Below, one piece after another: positions 7,151-16,513 of a stretch of 49,570 nt of DNA. Position 1 is the stretch's first letter; each line of letters opens with the position of its first letter. The stretch comes from Caulobacter sp. AP07 (GTDB taxonomy: Bacteria; Pseudomonadota; Alphaproteobacteria; Caulobacterales; Caulobacteraceae), in assembly GCF_000281955.1 (NCBI RefSeq), contig NZ_AKKF01000298.1, positions 1-49,570 of the forward strand. Direction: 5' to 3'. Position numbers and translations under genes: made by a program. The notes beneath the pieces are model-generated. The model saw only the letters and a program-made list of their open reading frames with translations, was not told the DNA's origin and did not search any database.

Positions 7151-9501
7151 TAAAACCTTGTGGAGGTGGAGAACCGGAAGGTTTCGGTTCTGTCGTAGTT
7201 TTCTTTAGCGAGAATGCGGCTGAAATCGAACCGGATCGGACCCATGGGCGATTTCCAGTCGATACTCAACCCCGCCGAGGCCCGGAGGCCGAGGCCATCC
7301 TTGATGGCGAGGTTGGGTTGGCCGTCGGCGCCCAGACGATCGACATCGTCCAGCTGGCCGGCGGTGCCGAAGTCGCTGAACACCGCGGCCTTGATGCCGT
7401 ATTGGTCGGGCAGGAAGGTCGGAACGGTCAGCTCCACCGTACCGATGGCGTAGAGCTTGGCGCCCAGCGAGTTGCTCTGGGTGGTGGTGTCGCGCGGGCC
7501 GATACCGGCGATCTCGAAGCCCCGGAACGAGGTGCCGCCCTTGTAGAAGCGGTCGTTGATGCGGATGTCGTCGCCGCCCCAACCTTCGATATAGCCCGCC
7601 GAACCGGTGGCGCTGAAGATGAAGTCCTTGTTGAAGCCCCAGTACCAACCCGCGTCGGCCTCGGTCTTCAGGTACTTCACGTCGCCGCCGAGCCCGGCCA
7701 GGTCCTGGTTCAGGTCGGCGAACCAGCCGCGCGTCGGCTGGATCGGGTCGTTGCGCTTGTCGAGACGCAGGCCGTAGCCGATCAGCGAGGTCATGTAGGC
7801 GCCGCGCTGCAGGCAGAGGATGCTGGAGACCGTCTGGGTCGTGCCCGAGCACAGGCTGTCGGCGACGGTGACTTCGTCCTGGCGAAGCTGATAGCGCAGG
7901 CTCATCGAGGCGTTCTGGGTCAGAGGGAAGCCGAGCCGCAGCGTGCCGCCGGTCGATTTGGTGTCGTAGGACGCGTAGTCGCTCAGGTCGTAGCGGTACG
8001 AATAGAGGTCCAGACCGGCGCGCAGGTCGCGGCCCAGGAAGCGCGGCTCGGTGAAGCCGAAGTCGATCTGCTGGCGCAGCGAGCCGACCGAGACCCGGGC
8101 CCGCAGGTTCTGGCCCCGGCCGCGGAAGTTGCGCTCGGTGATGCCGACGTCGAGCACCAGCTTGTCCACCGAGCTGTAGCCGGCGCTGAACGACAGTTCG
8201 CCCGTCGGCTGCTCCTCGACCTTGACCCGCAGGGCGGTGCGGTCGGGCTGGGCGCCGGGGATTTCCTCGATGTTGACGTCCTTGAAGAACCCAAGGCTGC
8301 GGATCCGGTTCTTCGAGCGATCGACCAGCACGCGGTTGTAGGCGTCGCCCTCGGCGACTTCCAGTTCACGCCGCAGCACATAGTCGAGCGTGCGGGTGTT
8401 GCCGACAATATCGATGCGATCGACATAGACGCGCGGGCCTTCACGGACCGAGAACACCACGTCGACGGTGTTGGTCTCGCGGTTGGGCACATAGCGCGGG
8501 CGAACGTCCACGAAGGCGAAGCCCGCCGCGCCCGCCGCGAAGGTCAGGGCGTCAGTGGCCTGCTCGATGCGTTCGTCTTCATAGAGCTGGCCGGTGCGGA
8601 TCGGCAGGATCTGGGCCAGCAGGTTGCCGTCCAGCTTCTTCAGCTCGGTTTCGACGGTGACCTTGCCGAACTTGTACTTGGGACCCTCGTCGATCGTATA
8701 GGTGACCGCGAAGCCGTTCTTGTCGGTGGCCAGTTCGGCGACCGAGGCCACGACGCGGAAGTCGAAGAAGCCGCGGTTGCGGTAGTGCTTGCGCAGCTGC
8801 TCGCGGTCGTACTCGATCCGGTCGGGGTCGTAGTTGTCGTTGCTGGTCAGGAACTTGTACCAGTGCGACTCCTTGGTCACGATCACGTCGCGCAGGTCGT
8901 TGTCCGAGAACTCGCTGTTGCCCAGGAAGTTGACGCCGAGCACGCCGCTCTTGGGGCCCTCGTTGATCTCGAACACCAGGTCGACGCGCTTCTGCGGCAG
9001 TTCGACCACCTTGGGGGTCACGGTCGCCGAGATGCGGCCCGAGCGGCGGTAGAGTTCGATGATCCGCTGGACGTCGGCCTGCACCTTCGAGCGCGTGAAG
9101 ATGCCGCGCGGACGGATCTGGACCTCGTCCTTCAGCTTGTCTTCCTTGAGCGCCGAGTTCCCCTCGAAGACCACCTGGTTGATGATCGGGTTCTCGACGA
9201 CCTTGACGACCAGGTCGCCGCCCACCAATTCAATCTTGACGTCGGCGAACAGGTCGGTGCGGGCCAGGGTCTTCAGCGCCAGGTCGAGGCGGGCCGGATC
9301 GACCGTCTCGCCGGGCTGGATCGGCAGGTAGGACAGCACGGTCCCTTGCTCGATCCGTTCGTTGCCCTGCACCACGATGCGCTGGACCACGCCCGTCTGG
9401 GCCTGGGCGAAGGCGGCCTGCGGCGCGGTCAGCGCCGTGGAACCGAGAAGAAGCGCAACGCCGGTGGCGAACGCGGCGCTATGGGCGCGAATTTTGTTCA
9501 T
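7150..9501 (-). CDS. bamA: outer membrane protein assembly factor BamA
   Basis: BamA is the central subunit of the BAM complex that folds beta-barrel proteins into the outer membrane. From the chosen ATG (9499-9501) the protein is 783 residues: a signal peptide ending ...APQAAFAQA, five POTRA domains starting at QRIVVQGNERIEQGTV, and a C-terminal barrel with the conserved RGF (GGTSFRGFEIAGIGPRD) and a terminal Phe (STSTRF). Upstream in-frame starts exist: a TTG at 9534 whose last bases overlap the rseP stop, and an ATG 12 bases before the chosen one. The chosen Met gives a normal signal peptide. No strong Shine-Dalgarno is visible for any of them. Confidence 0.95.
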   Translation of the reverse strand: MNKIRAHSAAFATGVALLLGSTALTAPQAAFAQAQTGVVQRIVVQGNERIEQGTVLSYLPIQPGETVDPARLDLALKTLARTDLFADVKIELVGGDLVVKVVENPIINQVVFEGNSALKEDKLKDEVQIRPRGIFTRSKVQADVQRIIELYRRSGRISATVTPKVVELPQKRVDLVFEINEGPKSGVLGVNFLGNSEFSDNDLRDVIVTKESHWYKFLTSNDNYDPDRIEYDREQLRKHYRNRGFFDFRVVASVAELATDKNGFAVTYTIDEGPKYKFGKVTVETELKKLDGNLLAQILPIRTGQLYEDERIEQATDALTFAAGAAGFAFVDVRPRYVPNRETNTVDVVFSVREGPRVYVDRIDIVGNTRTLDYVLRRELEVAEGDAYNRVLVDRSKNRIRSLGFFKDVNIEEIPGAQPDRTALRVKVEEQPTGELSFSAGYSSVDKLVLDVGITERNFRGRGQNLRARVSVGSLRQQIDFGFTEPRFLGRDLRAGLDLYSYRYDLSDYASYDTKSTGGTLRLGFPLTQNASMSLRYQLRQDEVTVADSLCSGTTQTVSSILCLQRGAYMTSLIGYGLRLDKRNDPIQPTRGWFADLNQDLAGLGGDVKYLKTEADAGWYWGFNKDFIFSATGSAGYIEGWGGDDIRINDRFYKGGTSFRGFEIAGIGPRDTTTQSNSLGAKLYAIGTVELTVPTFLPDQYGIKAAVFSDFGTAGQLDDVDRLGADGQPNLAIKDGLGLRASAGLSIDWKSPMGPIRFDFSRILAKENYDRTETFRFSTSTRF

Positions 9502-9530
9502 GGGACCAATCATGGACGGAAGGCGACCGC

Positions 9531-11018
9531 TCAAGAGAACAGACCGCCGAAGAATTTAAACACGCTCAAGCGCTGCAGATCATTCCAGGTCGCGAACAAC
9601 ATGAAACCCAGCAGCAGCGCAAGACCAACCCTGTAACCGGCGGCTTGCAACCGCGCCCCCAACGGCCGCTGGGCGACCGCCTCGTAGGCGTAGAACAGCA
9701 GGTGCCCGCCGTCCAGAACCGGGATGGGGAGAAGATTCATGAAGCCGACGCTGACGGAGAGGAACGCCGCCAGGCTGAGCAGGGCGACGCCCGCGCCCAG
9801 CAACATCATGGGCAGGCTCGTACCGCCATTGGCGGCGCCGGCCTGGGCGACCTGACCCGAGGTCTTGGCGATGCCCAGCGGCCCGCCGATCTGGTCGGCC
9901 GAGACCTGGCCGCGGATCATGCGGCCCAGATAATAGACGGTGGTGTCCAGGACGTCCCAGGTGCGGGTCACGCCGACGCCGAGCGCCTGGATCGGGTTGT
10001 AGCGGATACGCTCGATATACTGGCGCGGCAGGGTCCGACTCAGGCCCAGAATCGGCCGCCGCTCCGTCTTGCCGTTGGCGACCGGAACCTCGCCGAGGGT
10101 CGGGGTGGCCACGAGTTGGATCGTCTCTCCGCCACGATAGACATCGAAGCGGATGGACTGGGCGCCGCGCTTCTTCACATAGGCGATCAGGTCCTCGAAG
10201 CTGGCGATCTGGGTCTCGTCGGCGCGCTGGATCACGTCGCCGCGCTGGAAGCCGGCGGCGGCGGCCGCGCTGCCCGGCGACACCTCGCCGACCACGGCCG
10301 GAAGGCCAAAGCCCAGGACCCCGCCCTTCTGAGTTCCACCCAGGCCGTCGGAGATGTCGGCCAGCACGGGCGTAGCCGTCAGGTTGAGCTCTTCGGTTCC
10401 CCGACGCACCTCGAACCGGATCGGCACGTCGCTGCGCAGCATCACGTAGCGGTCCAGGTCGTCGAAGCTCTTCAGCTTGCGGCCGTCGGTCGACAGGATG
10501 ATGTCGCCCTGGCGGAAGCCGGCCGCCGCGGCCGGGCCGGCGGCGTCCAGGCCGCTGACGATCGGCCGTCGAACCACCTCGCCAAACACCCCGGCCAACA
10601 CGGCGAACAGCGCGATCGCCAGGATGAAATTGGCCGCCGGCCCGGCGACCACCACGAAGGCGCGCTGCCACAGCGGCTTGAAATGGAAGTAGCGGGCGAC
10701 GGCGTCCTTGCCCTCGATGCGCTCGATCTCGGCGCGCAGGGCCTTCAGGTCGTCCTGGTCGGGCACGCTGGCCACGTTCTCGTCGCCCGAGAAGCGCACA
10801 TAGCCGCCCAGGGGCAGCCAGCCCAGTTGCCACTGGACGCCGGCCTTGTCGCGCCACTTGGCGATCGGCTTGCCGAAGCCGATGGAGAATCGGTCGATCG
10901 CCACGCCGCAGGCCTTGGCCGCCCAGAAGTGGCCGAGCTCGTGCACGGTCACGACCAGCAGGATCACCAGCGGAAAGGCGATCAGGTAGGTCGCGGCGGA
11001 CTGGATGAAGCCGAGCAT
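9531..11018 (-). CDS. rseP: site-2 intramembrane metalloprotease RseP/MmpA
   Basis: This inner-membrane zinc protease cuts substrates inside the membrane. In Caulobacter the family member is called MmpA and acts on the polarity factor PodJ. The 495-residue protein has HELGH at residues 26-30 in its first TM segment, two PDZ domains (GFRQGDIILSTDG and GFQRGDVIQRADE) and the C-terminal NLLPIPVLDGGHLLFY motif supplying the third ligand Asp. The start at 11018 places the first TM helix at the N-terminus as usual; the longer frame upstream overlaps dxr. It lies between dxr and bamA, the conserved arrangement. Confidence 0.95.
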   Translation of the reverse strand: MLGFIQSAATYLIAFPLVILLVVTVHELGHFWAAKACGVAIDRFSIGFGKPIAKWRDKAGVQWQLGWLPLGGYVRFSGDENVASVPDQDDLKALRAEIERIEGKDAVARYFHFKPLWQRAFVVVAGPAANFILAIALFAVLAGVFGEVVRRPIVSGLDAAGPAAAAGFRQGDIILSTDGRKLKSFDDLDRYVMLRSDVPIRFEVRRGTEELNLTATPVLADISDGLGGTQKGGVLGFGLPAVVGEVSPGSAAAAAGFQRGDVIQRADETQIASFEDLIAYVKKRGAQSIRFDVYRGGETIQLVATPTLGEVPVANGKTERRPILGLSRTLPRQYIERIRYNPIQALGVGVTRTWDVLDTTVYYLGRMIRGQVSADQIGGPLGIAKTSGQVAQAGAANGGTSLPMMLLGAGVALLSLAAFLSVSVGFMNLLPIPVLDGGHLLFYAYEAVAQRPLGARLQAAGYRVGLALLLGFMLFATWNDLQRLSVFKFFGGLFS

Positions 11019-11037
11019 GTCGGATTTCTTCTCGTCT

Positions 11038-12237
11038 TCAGTTTGAGCGGCGAACTTGACCGACAACCTCGGCCGCAATGCGGCGAGCGCTGGCGTCGGT
11101 CATCATCGCGCTGTCGAGCGCGTCGGCGTCGTTGTCGGCGAGGTTTCCCAGCCCGTTCATGCGTTCAAGTGTCCCCGCCACCGCGCCGGCAATATCCAGA
11201 AAGCCGATCTGGCGGTCAAGGAAGGCCGCGACGGCCACCTCGTTGGCGGCGTTCATCGCCGCCGGCGCGCCGCCGCCCAGGCGCAGGGCCTCGCGGGCGA
11301 TGGCGATGGACGGGAAGCGGTCCAGGTCCGGTTCCTCGAAGGTCAGCTGGCCATAGGCGGCCAGGTCCAGGCGCTGGGCGGGCCACGACAGGCGCTGGGG
11401 CCAGGAGAAGGCGCAGGAGATCGGGCTGCGCATGTCCGGCGGGCCCATCTGGGCCAGGGTCGAGCCGTCGGTATATTCGACCAGGCTGTGGATCACGGAC
11501 TGCGGGTGGATCACGACGTCGATGCGCTCTTGCGGGGTGTCGAACAGGTAGGAGGCCTCGATCATCTCGAGGCCCTTGTTCATCATCGTCGCGGAATCGA
11601 CCGAAATCTTGGCGCCCATCGACCAGTTGGGGTGGGCGACCGCCTGCTCCGGCGTGGCCAGGGCCATGGCGGCCTTGTCCCAGGTGCGGAACGGGCCGCC
11701 GGAGGCCGTCAGGATCAGGCGCGATACCCGGTCGATACAATCGCGCTGCAAGACCTGGAAGATCGCCGAATGCTCGGAATCGACGGGAATCACCGAGCCG
11801 CCGGCCTCGCGTGCGATGCGCAGCAGGGCCGGCCCGGCGCAGACCAGGCTTTCCTTGTTGGCCAGGGCGATGACCGCGCCGGTGCGGGCGGCCGCCAGGG
11901 TGGGCGCCAGGCCCGCCGCGCCGACGATGGCCGACATCACCCAGTCGGCGCCCATGGCCGCGGCCTCGGTCACCGCCGCCGCGCCGGCCCGGGCCTCGAT
12001 TCCCGAGCCCGCCAGGCGCTCGCGCAGCTCCGGCAGGCCGGTCTCGTCGTCGATGACCGCCACCCGGGGCCGCCAGCGCAGGGCCTGTTCGGCCAGCTTG
12101 GCGACGTTGCGCCCAGCCGTCAGGGCCAGGATCTCGACGGCCACGCCGGCCTGCTCGAAGAGGTCCAGGGTCGACACGCCGATCGAGCCTGTCGAGCCCA
12201 GCACCACGACCTTGCGGTTCTGGGTCAAGGCAACCAT
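11038..12237 (-). CDS. dxr: 1-deoxy-D-xylulose 5-phosphate reductoisomerase
   Basis: Dxr converts DXP to MEP, the committed step of the non-mevalonate isoprenoid pathway, feeding UppS upstream in the same block. The 399-residue protein has the NADPH-binding start [28 protein letters not shown], the metal and substrate segment [10 protein letters not shown], and the [19 protein letters not shown](M) motif. Length is normal. The ATG at 12237 is preferred over a GTG two codons upstream. It overlaps the end of cdsA by about a dozen bases. Confidence 0.95.
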   Translation of the reverse strand: MVALTQNRKVVVLGSTGSIGVSTLDLFEQAGVAVEILALTAGRNVAKLAEQALRWRPRVAVIDDETGLPELRERLAGSGIEARAGAAAVTEAAAMGADWVMSAIVGAAGLAPTLAAARTGAVIALANKESLVCAGPALLRIAREAGGSVIPVDSEHSAIFQVLQRDCIDRVSRLILTASGGPFRTWDKAAMALATPEQAVAHPNWSMGAKISVDSATMMNKGLEMIEASYLFDTPQERIDVVIHPQSVIHSLVEYTDGSTLAQMGPPDMRSPISCAFSWPQRLSWPAQRLDLAAYGQLTFEEPDLDRFPSIAIAREALRLGGGAPAAMNAANEVAVAAFLDRQIGFLDIAGAVAGTLERMNGLGNLADNDADALDSAMMTDASARRIAAEVVGQVRRSN

Positions 12238-13073
12238 CCCCACTGGTCGAGCAGCCGCGCCCCGGCCACGACGATCGCCGCGAACATCAGGCCGTCGACC
12301 CGGTCCAGCATACCGCCGTGGCCGGGAATCAGGTCACCGGAATCCTTCACGCCGAACCGGCGCTTGAGCATCGATTCCCACAGGTCGCCCATCATGGTGG
12401 CCAAACCGCCCAGCAGGCCGACGGCGGCGGCGACGGGCCAGGCCAGATGCAGGTCCGGCAGGGCCGGCAGGGCGAAGGACAGGGCCACGATGCCGATCGC
12501 GCCCAGCGACGCGGCGACCAGTCCGCCGAAGAAGCCCGACCAGGTCTTGTTGGGCGAATAGAGCGGCCACAGCTTGGGGCCCTTCAGGATGCTGCCGACC
12601 ACGAAGGCGAAGATGTCGGCGAACCAGGTGACCGTGAACAGCAGCAGGGTCCAGCTCAGGCCGGCGTCCATCCGGCGCAGCCAGATCATCGCGATCACCG
12701 CCGGGGCGATGTAGATCACGCCATAGGCCGCGTCGGCCCGGCGCTCGAGCGCGCCCCGCGCCATCAGGGCGGCGGCCACGGCGCCGACGACCACGACCGG
12801 CCAGGTGATGTAGTAGTGGCCGCGGAAGGCGACGATCACCGAGATCGCCACGGCGGCGCCGATGGCCAGGGCCACGCCCAGCGCCGAACGCTTGGCGCTC
12901 ATCTCGGCCCATTCGCGGGCCAGCAGGGCCACGCCCACCAGGATCAGGGCCAGGAACCAGACGTCCCCGAACCAGACGGCGGCCACGACGGTCGGCACCA
13001 GCACCGTGGCCGAGGCGACACGGATCCGCAGGTTCCCCCAGTTGAAACGCTTAGCCGGCGACGGCGACGTCAT
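12225..13073 (-). CDS. cdsA: phosphatidate cytidylyltransferase CdsA
   Basis: CdsA makes CDP-diacylglycerol for phospholipid synthesis at the inner membrane. The 282-residue polytopic protein has about eight hydrophobic segments and the C-terminal CdsA signature [33 protein letters not shown]. The KTWSGFFGG motif is also present. The start at 13073 ([10 protein letters not shown]) is preferred; it overlaps the end of uppS by 23 bases. Both ends overlap neighbours (uppS and dxr), pointing to one transcript. Confidence 0.94.
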   Translation of the reverse strand: MTSPSPAKRFNWGNLRIRVASATVLVPTVVAAVWFGDVWFLALILVGVALLAREWAEMSAKRSALGVALAIGAAVAISVIVAFRGHYYITWPVVVVGAVAAALMARGALERRADAAYGVIYIAPAVIAMIWLRRMDAGLSWTLLLFTVTWFADIFAFVVGSILKGPKLWPLYSPNKTWSGFFGGLVAASLGAIGIVALSFALPALPDLHLAWPVAAAVGLLGGLATMMGDLWESMLKRRFGVKDSGDLIPGHGGMLDRVDGLMFAAIVVAGARLLDQWGWLP

Positions 13074-13830
13074 CGACGGCAATGCCTCCATAGCGACGGT
13101 CGCGGCTTCGATATTCCGTCAGCGCGGCGGCCAGGTGTTCGGGCCCATAGTCCGGCCACAGAACGTCCTGATACACGAGTTCGGCGTAGGCGCATTCCCA
13201 AAGCAGGAAATTCGAGATTCGCTGTTCGCCGCTGGTGCGGACGATCAGGTCCGGGGCCGGAGCGTCGGCGGTCGACAGCCGCTGCTCGAACACCGCCTCG
13301 TCCAGATCGGCGGCCCGGGCCTCGCCCCGCTCGACCGCTTCGGCGAAGGCGCGGGCGGCGTCGACGATGTCGGCCCGGCCGCCATAGTTGAAGGCCACCT
13401 GCAGCAGGAAGGCGTCGTTCTGGGCGGTGCGGCGCTCGGCGCGATCGATCACGTCCAGCACGTCGGGCGCCAGGCCCGTGCGACGGCCGATGATCCGCAC
13501 CCGCACGCCCTCTCGGGCCAGGCGGTCGAGATCGGATTCCAGATAGGCCTTCAGCAGGCCCATCAGTTCGGAGACTTCCTGCGGCGGACGGCTCCAGTTC
13601 TCGGTCGAGAAGCCGAACACCGTCAGCACGCCCACGCCCAGGGCGGCGGCGCCCTCGACGGTGCGCTTCAGCGCGTTGACGCCGGCGCGATGGCCCAGGA
13701 CGCGCGGCAGGTTGCGCCGCTTCGCCCAACGGCCGTTGCCGTCCATGATAATGGCCACATGCAGAGGCCGGGCCGACTTGGCGCCCCCGGCGCGCGTCGA
13801 CACGTTCTGCAGGCCGGTCGTCGGCGCCAT
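13051..13830 (-). CDS. uppS: undecaprenyl pyrophosphate synthase UppS
   Basis: UppS condenses isopentenyl pyrophosphate onto farnesyl pyrophosphate to make the C55 carrier lipid for peptidoglycan and LPS. The 259-residue protein shows HVAIIMDGNGRWAKRR (catalytic Asp30), FGFSTENWSRP, and the C-terminal RTSGEQRISNFLLWECAYAEL. An N-terminal tail of about 20 residues precedes the fold. It is 43 bp downstream of frr and opens the envelope part of the block. Confidence 0.95.
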   Translation of the reverse strand: MAPTTGLQNVSTRAGGAKSARPLHVAIIMDGNGRWAKRRNLPRVLGHRAGVNALKRTVEGAAALGVGVLTVFGFSTENWSRPPQEVSELMGLLKAYLESDLDRLAREGVRVRIIGRRTGLAPDVLDVIDRAERRTAQNDAFLLQVAFNYGGRADIVDAARAFAEAVERGEARAADLDEAVFEQRLSTADAPAPDLIVRTSGEQRISNFLLWECAYAELVYQDVLWPDYGPEHLAAALTEYRSRDRRYGGIAVDDVAVAG

Positions 13831-13873
13831 GCGCTTCAGCCTTCCCTCATCGCCCCCTAAAACGGGTCGATGC

Positions 13874-14440
13874 TTAAACCTGCATGATCTCTTGTTCTTT
13901 GGTTTTCAAGGCCTCGTCGACCTGCTTGATGGCCGCGTCGGTCATCTTCTGGACCTCGGTTTCCATCTTCTTCAGCTCGTCCTCGCTGATGACGCTGGCC
14001 TTCTCCGCCTTCTTCAGGTCGTCGTTGGCGTCGCGGCGGATGTTGCGCACGGCGACCTTCTGGGCCTCGGCGTACTTGCCGGCGATCTTCACCAGATCCT
14101 TGCGGCGCTCTTCGGTCAGCGGCGGGATCGGGATGCGCAGGTTGTTGCCTTCCACGACCGGGTTCAGGCCAAGGTCCGAGTTGCGGATCGCCTTCTCGAC
14201 GGCCGAGACGACGCCCTTGTCCCAGATGTTGACGTTGATCTGGCGCGGCTCGGGCACGCTGATCGAAGCCACGGTGTTGAGCTGCACCATCGAGCCGTAG
14301 GCGTTGACCACGATCTGGTCGAGCAGGCCCGACGAGGCGCGGCCGGTGCGCAGGCCGGCGAAGTCTTCCTTCAGGGACAGGACGGCCTTGTCCATGCGGT
14401 CCTTGTAGCGGGGCAGAACGGGCTTTTCGGCGGTGGCCAT
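13874..14440 (-). CDS. frr: ribosome recycling factor
   Basis: Frr splits the post-termination ribosome together with EF-G. The 188-residue protein matches the family in length and motifs: LKEDFAGLRTGRAS, NVNIWDKGVVSAVEKAIRNSDLGLNP, RIPIPPLTEERRKDLVK and the charged helical C-terminus. The start at 14440 (MATAEKPVLPRY) has a purine-rich GAAGAGAG upstream; the longer frame extends back into pyrH. It follows pyrH by 25 bp. Confidence 0.95.
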   Translation of the reverse strand: MATAEKPVLPRYKDRMDKAVLSLKEDFAGLRTGRASSGLLDQIVVNAYGSMVQLNTVASISVPEPRQINVNIWDKGVVSAVEKAIRNSDLGLNPVVEGNNLRIPIPPLTEERRKDLVKIAGKYAEAQKVAVRNIRRDANDDLKKAEKASVISEDELKKMETEVQKMTDAAIKQVDEALKTKEQEIMQV

Positions 14441-14465
14441 GGCTTGGGCTCTCTTCGCTGGGAAT

Positions 14466-15203
14466 TTAAGCGGCGCGGTCGGTGGACACGACGGTGTGGA
14501 CACCGCCGCCTCGCAGGACGTTGAGCAGGTTGCCACGTCCCTTGATCGAGAAGACCACGATCGGAATGTTGTTGTCGCGCATCAGGGCCACGGCCGAGGC
14601 GTCCATGACCCGCAGGTCCTGGGCCAGCACGTCCATGTAGCTGAGCTTGTCGTAGCGCTTGGCGGCCGGATCCTTCTTGGGATCGGCGGTGTAGACGCCA
14701 TCGACGCTGGTGCCCTTGAACAGCGCGTCGCACTGCATCTCGGCGGCGCGCAGGGCCGCGGCGGTGTCGGTGGTGAAGAACGGGTTGCCGGTGCCGGCGG
14801 CGAAGATCACCACCCTGCCCTTCTCCAGGTGCCGCTGGGCGCGACGGCGGATGTAGGGCTCGCAGACCGTGGCCATCGGGATGGCCGACTGCACGCGGGT
14901 GGAGACGCCGATGCGCTCCAGGGCGTCCTGCATGGCCAAGGCGTTCATCACCGTGGCCAGCATGCCCATGTAGTCGGCGCTGGAGCGTTCCATGCCCTTG
15001 GCGGCGCCGGCCATGCCGCGGAAGATGTTGCCGCCGCCGATCACCAGGCACAGCTCGACGCCGGACTGGACGATTTCGCGGATGTCCTCGGCCACCGACT
15101 CCACGGTCTTGGTGTCTATGCCGTAAGGCGTGTCGCCCATCAGCACTTCGCCCGACACCTTCAGGAGCACGCGGCGGTACGGTTTGTGCGTGGGTTCGGA
15201 CAT
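14466..15203 (-). CDS. pyrH: uridylate kinase PyrH
   Basis: PyrH phosphorylates UMP to UDP. The 245-residue protein has the amino-acid-kinase fold motifs [47 protein letters not shown] and [15 protein letters not shown]. The start at 15203 ([12 protein letters not shown]) fits family length; the open frame continues upstream into a palindromic repeat and the tsf terminator and is not coding there. Because a terminator lies between tsf and pyrH, a promoter is expected in 15204-15318, though I see no convincing one. Confidence 0.95.
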   Translation of the reverse strand: MSEPTHKPYRRVLLKVSGEVLMGDTPYGIDTKTVESVAEDIREIVQSGVELCLVIGGGNIFRGMAGAAKGMERSSADYMGMLATVMNALAMQDALERIGVSTRVQSAIPMATVCEPYIRRRAQRHLEKGRVVIFAAGTGNPFFTTDTAAALRAAEMQCDALFKGTSVDGVYTADPKKDPAAKRYDKLSYMDVLAQDLRVMDASAVALMRDNNIPIVVFSIKGRGNLLNVLRGGGVHTVVSTDRAA

Positions 15204-15245
15204 GCGGCAGGCTCTTCTTGAGTCGTCGGGACGCAACATAGTGCG

Positions 15246-15286
15246 CGTTCCGGAAAAGTGGGATCGGTTTTCCGGTCGGAAACCGG
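15246..15286. repeat. intergenic palindromic unit (CCGGAAAA-N10-TTTTCCGG)
   Basis: CCGGAAAA (15250-15257) and TTTTCCGG (15268-15275) form a perfect 8-bp inverted repeat with a 10-base spacer GTGGGATCGG. A second overlapping arm follows (GGTCGGAAACCG). From memory, units of the form TTCCGGAAAAGTGGGA...CGGTTTTCCG are dispersed between genes in many alphaproteobacteria. This copy sits between the tsf terminator and pyrH. Confidence 0.55.
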
Positions 15287-15318
15287 TGAGATCGCGTGCA
15301 GCGACGCGACCCGCGCGC

Positions 15319-15355
15319 AAAAAGGGCGCGGCGCGCGTCGAAACGCGCCGCGCCC
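15319..15355 (-). terminator. rho-independent terminator after tsf
   Basis: On the minus strand, GGGCGCGGCGCG and CGCGCCGCGCCC form a perfect 12-bp stem (15344-15355 with 15324-15335) with an 8-base loop, followed directly by TTTTT (15319-15323). It lies 53 bp downstream of the tsf stop and separates rpsB/tsf from pyrH onward. Confidence 0.9.
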
Positions 15356-15408
15356 TCATAGGCGATCTGCTTCGCCGCCCGGTTCTAGGCCAGGGCGGCG
15401 AACAGGGC

Positions 15409-16350
15409 TTAGGCTTGACCGCCGGTCATGGCGGCGACTTCGGCGGCGAAATCGCCGGCCGGAGCCTTCTCGACGCCTTCACCCAGGGCCAGGCGAACGA
15501 AGCCCTTCACGGTGAGCGGCGAGCCCAGTTCCTTGCCGGTCTCGGCGACCAGCTGCTCGACGGTCTGGTCCGGGTTCATGACGAAGGCCTGCTTCAGCAG
15601 CACGACTTCTTCCAGGAACTTGCGGATCCGGCCTTCGACCATCTTCTCGACCACGGCGGCGGGCTTGCCCGACTCCAGGGCCTGCTCGGTGAAGATCTGG
15701 CGTTCCTTCTCGATCGCGGCCTGGTCCAGGTCGTCCGGCGACAGCGACAGCGGCGCGGTCGCGGCCACGTGCATGGCGATCTTGCGGCCCAGCTCCAGGA
15801 TCTTGGCCTGGTCGCCTTCGCCTTCGATGGCCACGAGCACGCCGATGCGGCCCAGGTCCGGAGCGGTGGCGTTGTGGATGTAGGACGACACCGCGCCCTT
15901 GGCCACGCTGAAGCGGGCCGAGCGACGGGCGACCATGTTCTCGCCGATGGTGGCGATCAGGTTGGTCAGCACGTCCGACACGACGTCGCCGTCGGCGGTC
16001 TTGGCCGCGGCGATGGCGTCGACGCCTTCGTTGTCCAGGCCGACGGCCGCGATCTTGCGGACGGCGTTCTGGAACAGCTCGTTGCGCGACAGGAAGTCGG
16101 TCTCGGCGTTCACTTCAACGGCGGCGGCGGTCATGCCGGCGCCGTCGTTGCGCACGGCGATGCCCACCAGGCCTTCGGCCGCGACGCGGTCGGCCTTCTT
16201 GGCGGCCTTGGACAGACCCTTCGAGCGCAGCCAGTCGATGGACGCTTCGATGTCGCCGTTGTTTTCGACGAGGGCCTTCTTGCAGTCCATCATGCCGACG
16301 CCGGACTTTTCGCGCAGTTCTTTCACCAGCGCAGCAGTCACTTCAGCCAT
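15409..16350 (-). CDS. tsf: elongation factor Ts
   Basis: EF-Ts recharges EF-Tu by GDP/GTP exchange. The 313-residue protein starts [27 protein letters not shown] (UBA-like domain followed by the TDFVARN-like region, here [11 protein letters not shown]), and has the core and dimerisation domains at normal length. The start has an excellent GGAGG five bases upstream (on the minus strand), deciding against the Met four codons earlier. rpsB is upstream as usual; the pair is separated by 163 bp rich in hairpins. Confidence 0.96.
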   Translation of the reverse strand: MAEVTAALVKELREKSGVGMMDCKKALVENNGDIEASIDWLRSKGLSKAAKKADRVAAEGLVGIAVRNDGAGMTAAAVEVNAETDFLSRNELFQNAVRKIAAVGLDNEGVDAIAAAKTADGDVVSDVLTNLIATIGENMVARRSARFSVAKGAVSSYIHNATAPDLGRIGVLVAIEGEGDQAKILELGRKIAMHVAATAPLSLSPDDLDQAAIEKERQIFTEQALESGKPAAVVEKMVEGRIRKFLEEVVLLKQAFVMNPDQTVEQLVAETGKELGSPLTVKGFVRLALGEGVEKAPAGDFAAEVAAMTGGQA

Positions 16351-16374
16351 GAGTTCCTCCATTGAATATTCGGA

Positions 16375-16417
16375 GCGTTTCCAACCGCGACCGAAACCGG
16401 CTCGCCTGGGGAAACGC
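16375..16417 (-). promoter_or_regulatory. stem-loop in the tsf leader
   Basis: GCGTTTCC (16375-16382) and GGAAACGC (16410-16417) are perfectly complementary and enclose 27 bases, placing a hairpin about 25-70 bases ahead of the tsf start. It lies downstream of the terminator-like hairpin at 16432-16455 and could modulate tsf expression relative to rpsB. Confidence 0.35.
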
Positions 16418-16431
16418 GTGAAACAAAACTA

Positions 16432-16455
16432 CGACCGGGCTTGATAGCCCGGTCG
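16432..16455 (-). terminator. terminator/attenuator between rpsB and tsf
   Basis: CGACCGGGC-TTGATA-GCCCGGTCG is a perfect 9-bp stem with a 6-base loop. On the minus strand it is followed by TAGTTTTGTTT, a reasonable U-tract. It should terminate a fraction of transcripts from the rpsB promoter before tsf, a means of making more S2 than EF-Ts message or of decoupling the two genes. Confidence 0.75.
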
Positions 16456-16471
16456 CATGTCAGGGTCACAA

Positions 16472-16508
16472 CAGCCGCTTCCCGACCTGAGCCGGAAAGC
16501 GGCGGCTG
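16472..16508 (-). other. second hairpin just after the rpsB stop
   Basis: On the minus strand CAGCCGCCGCTTTCC pairs with GGGAAGCGGCTG (bulged, about 12 paired bases), starting 5 bases after the rpsB stop. It is followed by TTGTG rather than a long U-tract, so it is more likely a processing or 3'-end stabilising structure than a terminator. Confidence 0.45.
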
Positions 16509-16513
16509 GAATA

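Noticed and set aside
11038..11078. Extended N-terminus for rseP overlapping dxr
   Set aside because: It adds 20 polar residues before the first TM helix that carries HELGH; family members start at or near the chosen Met.
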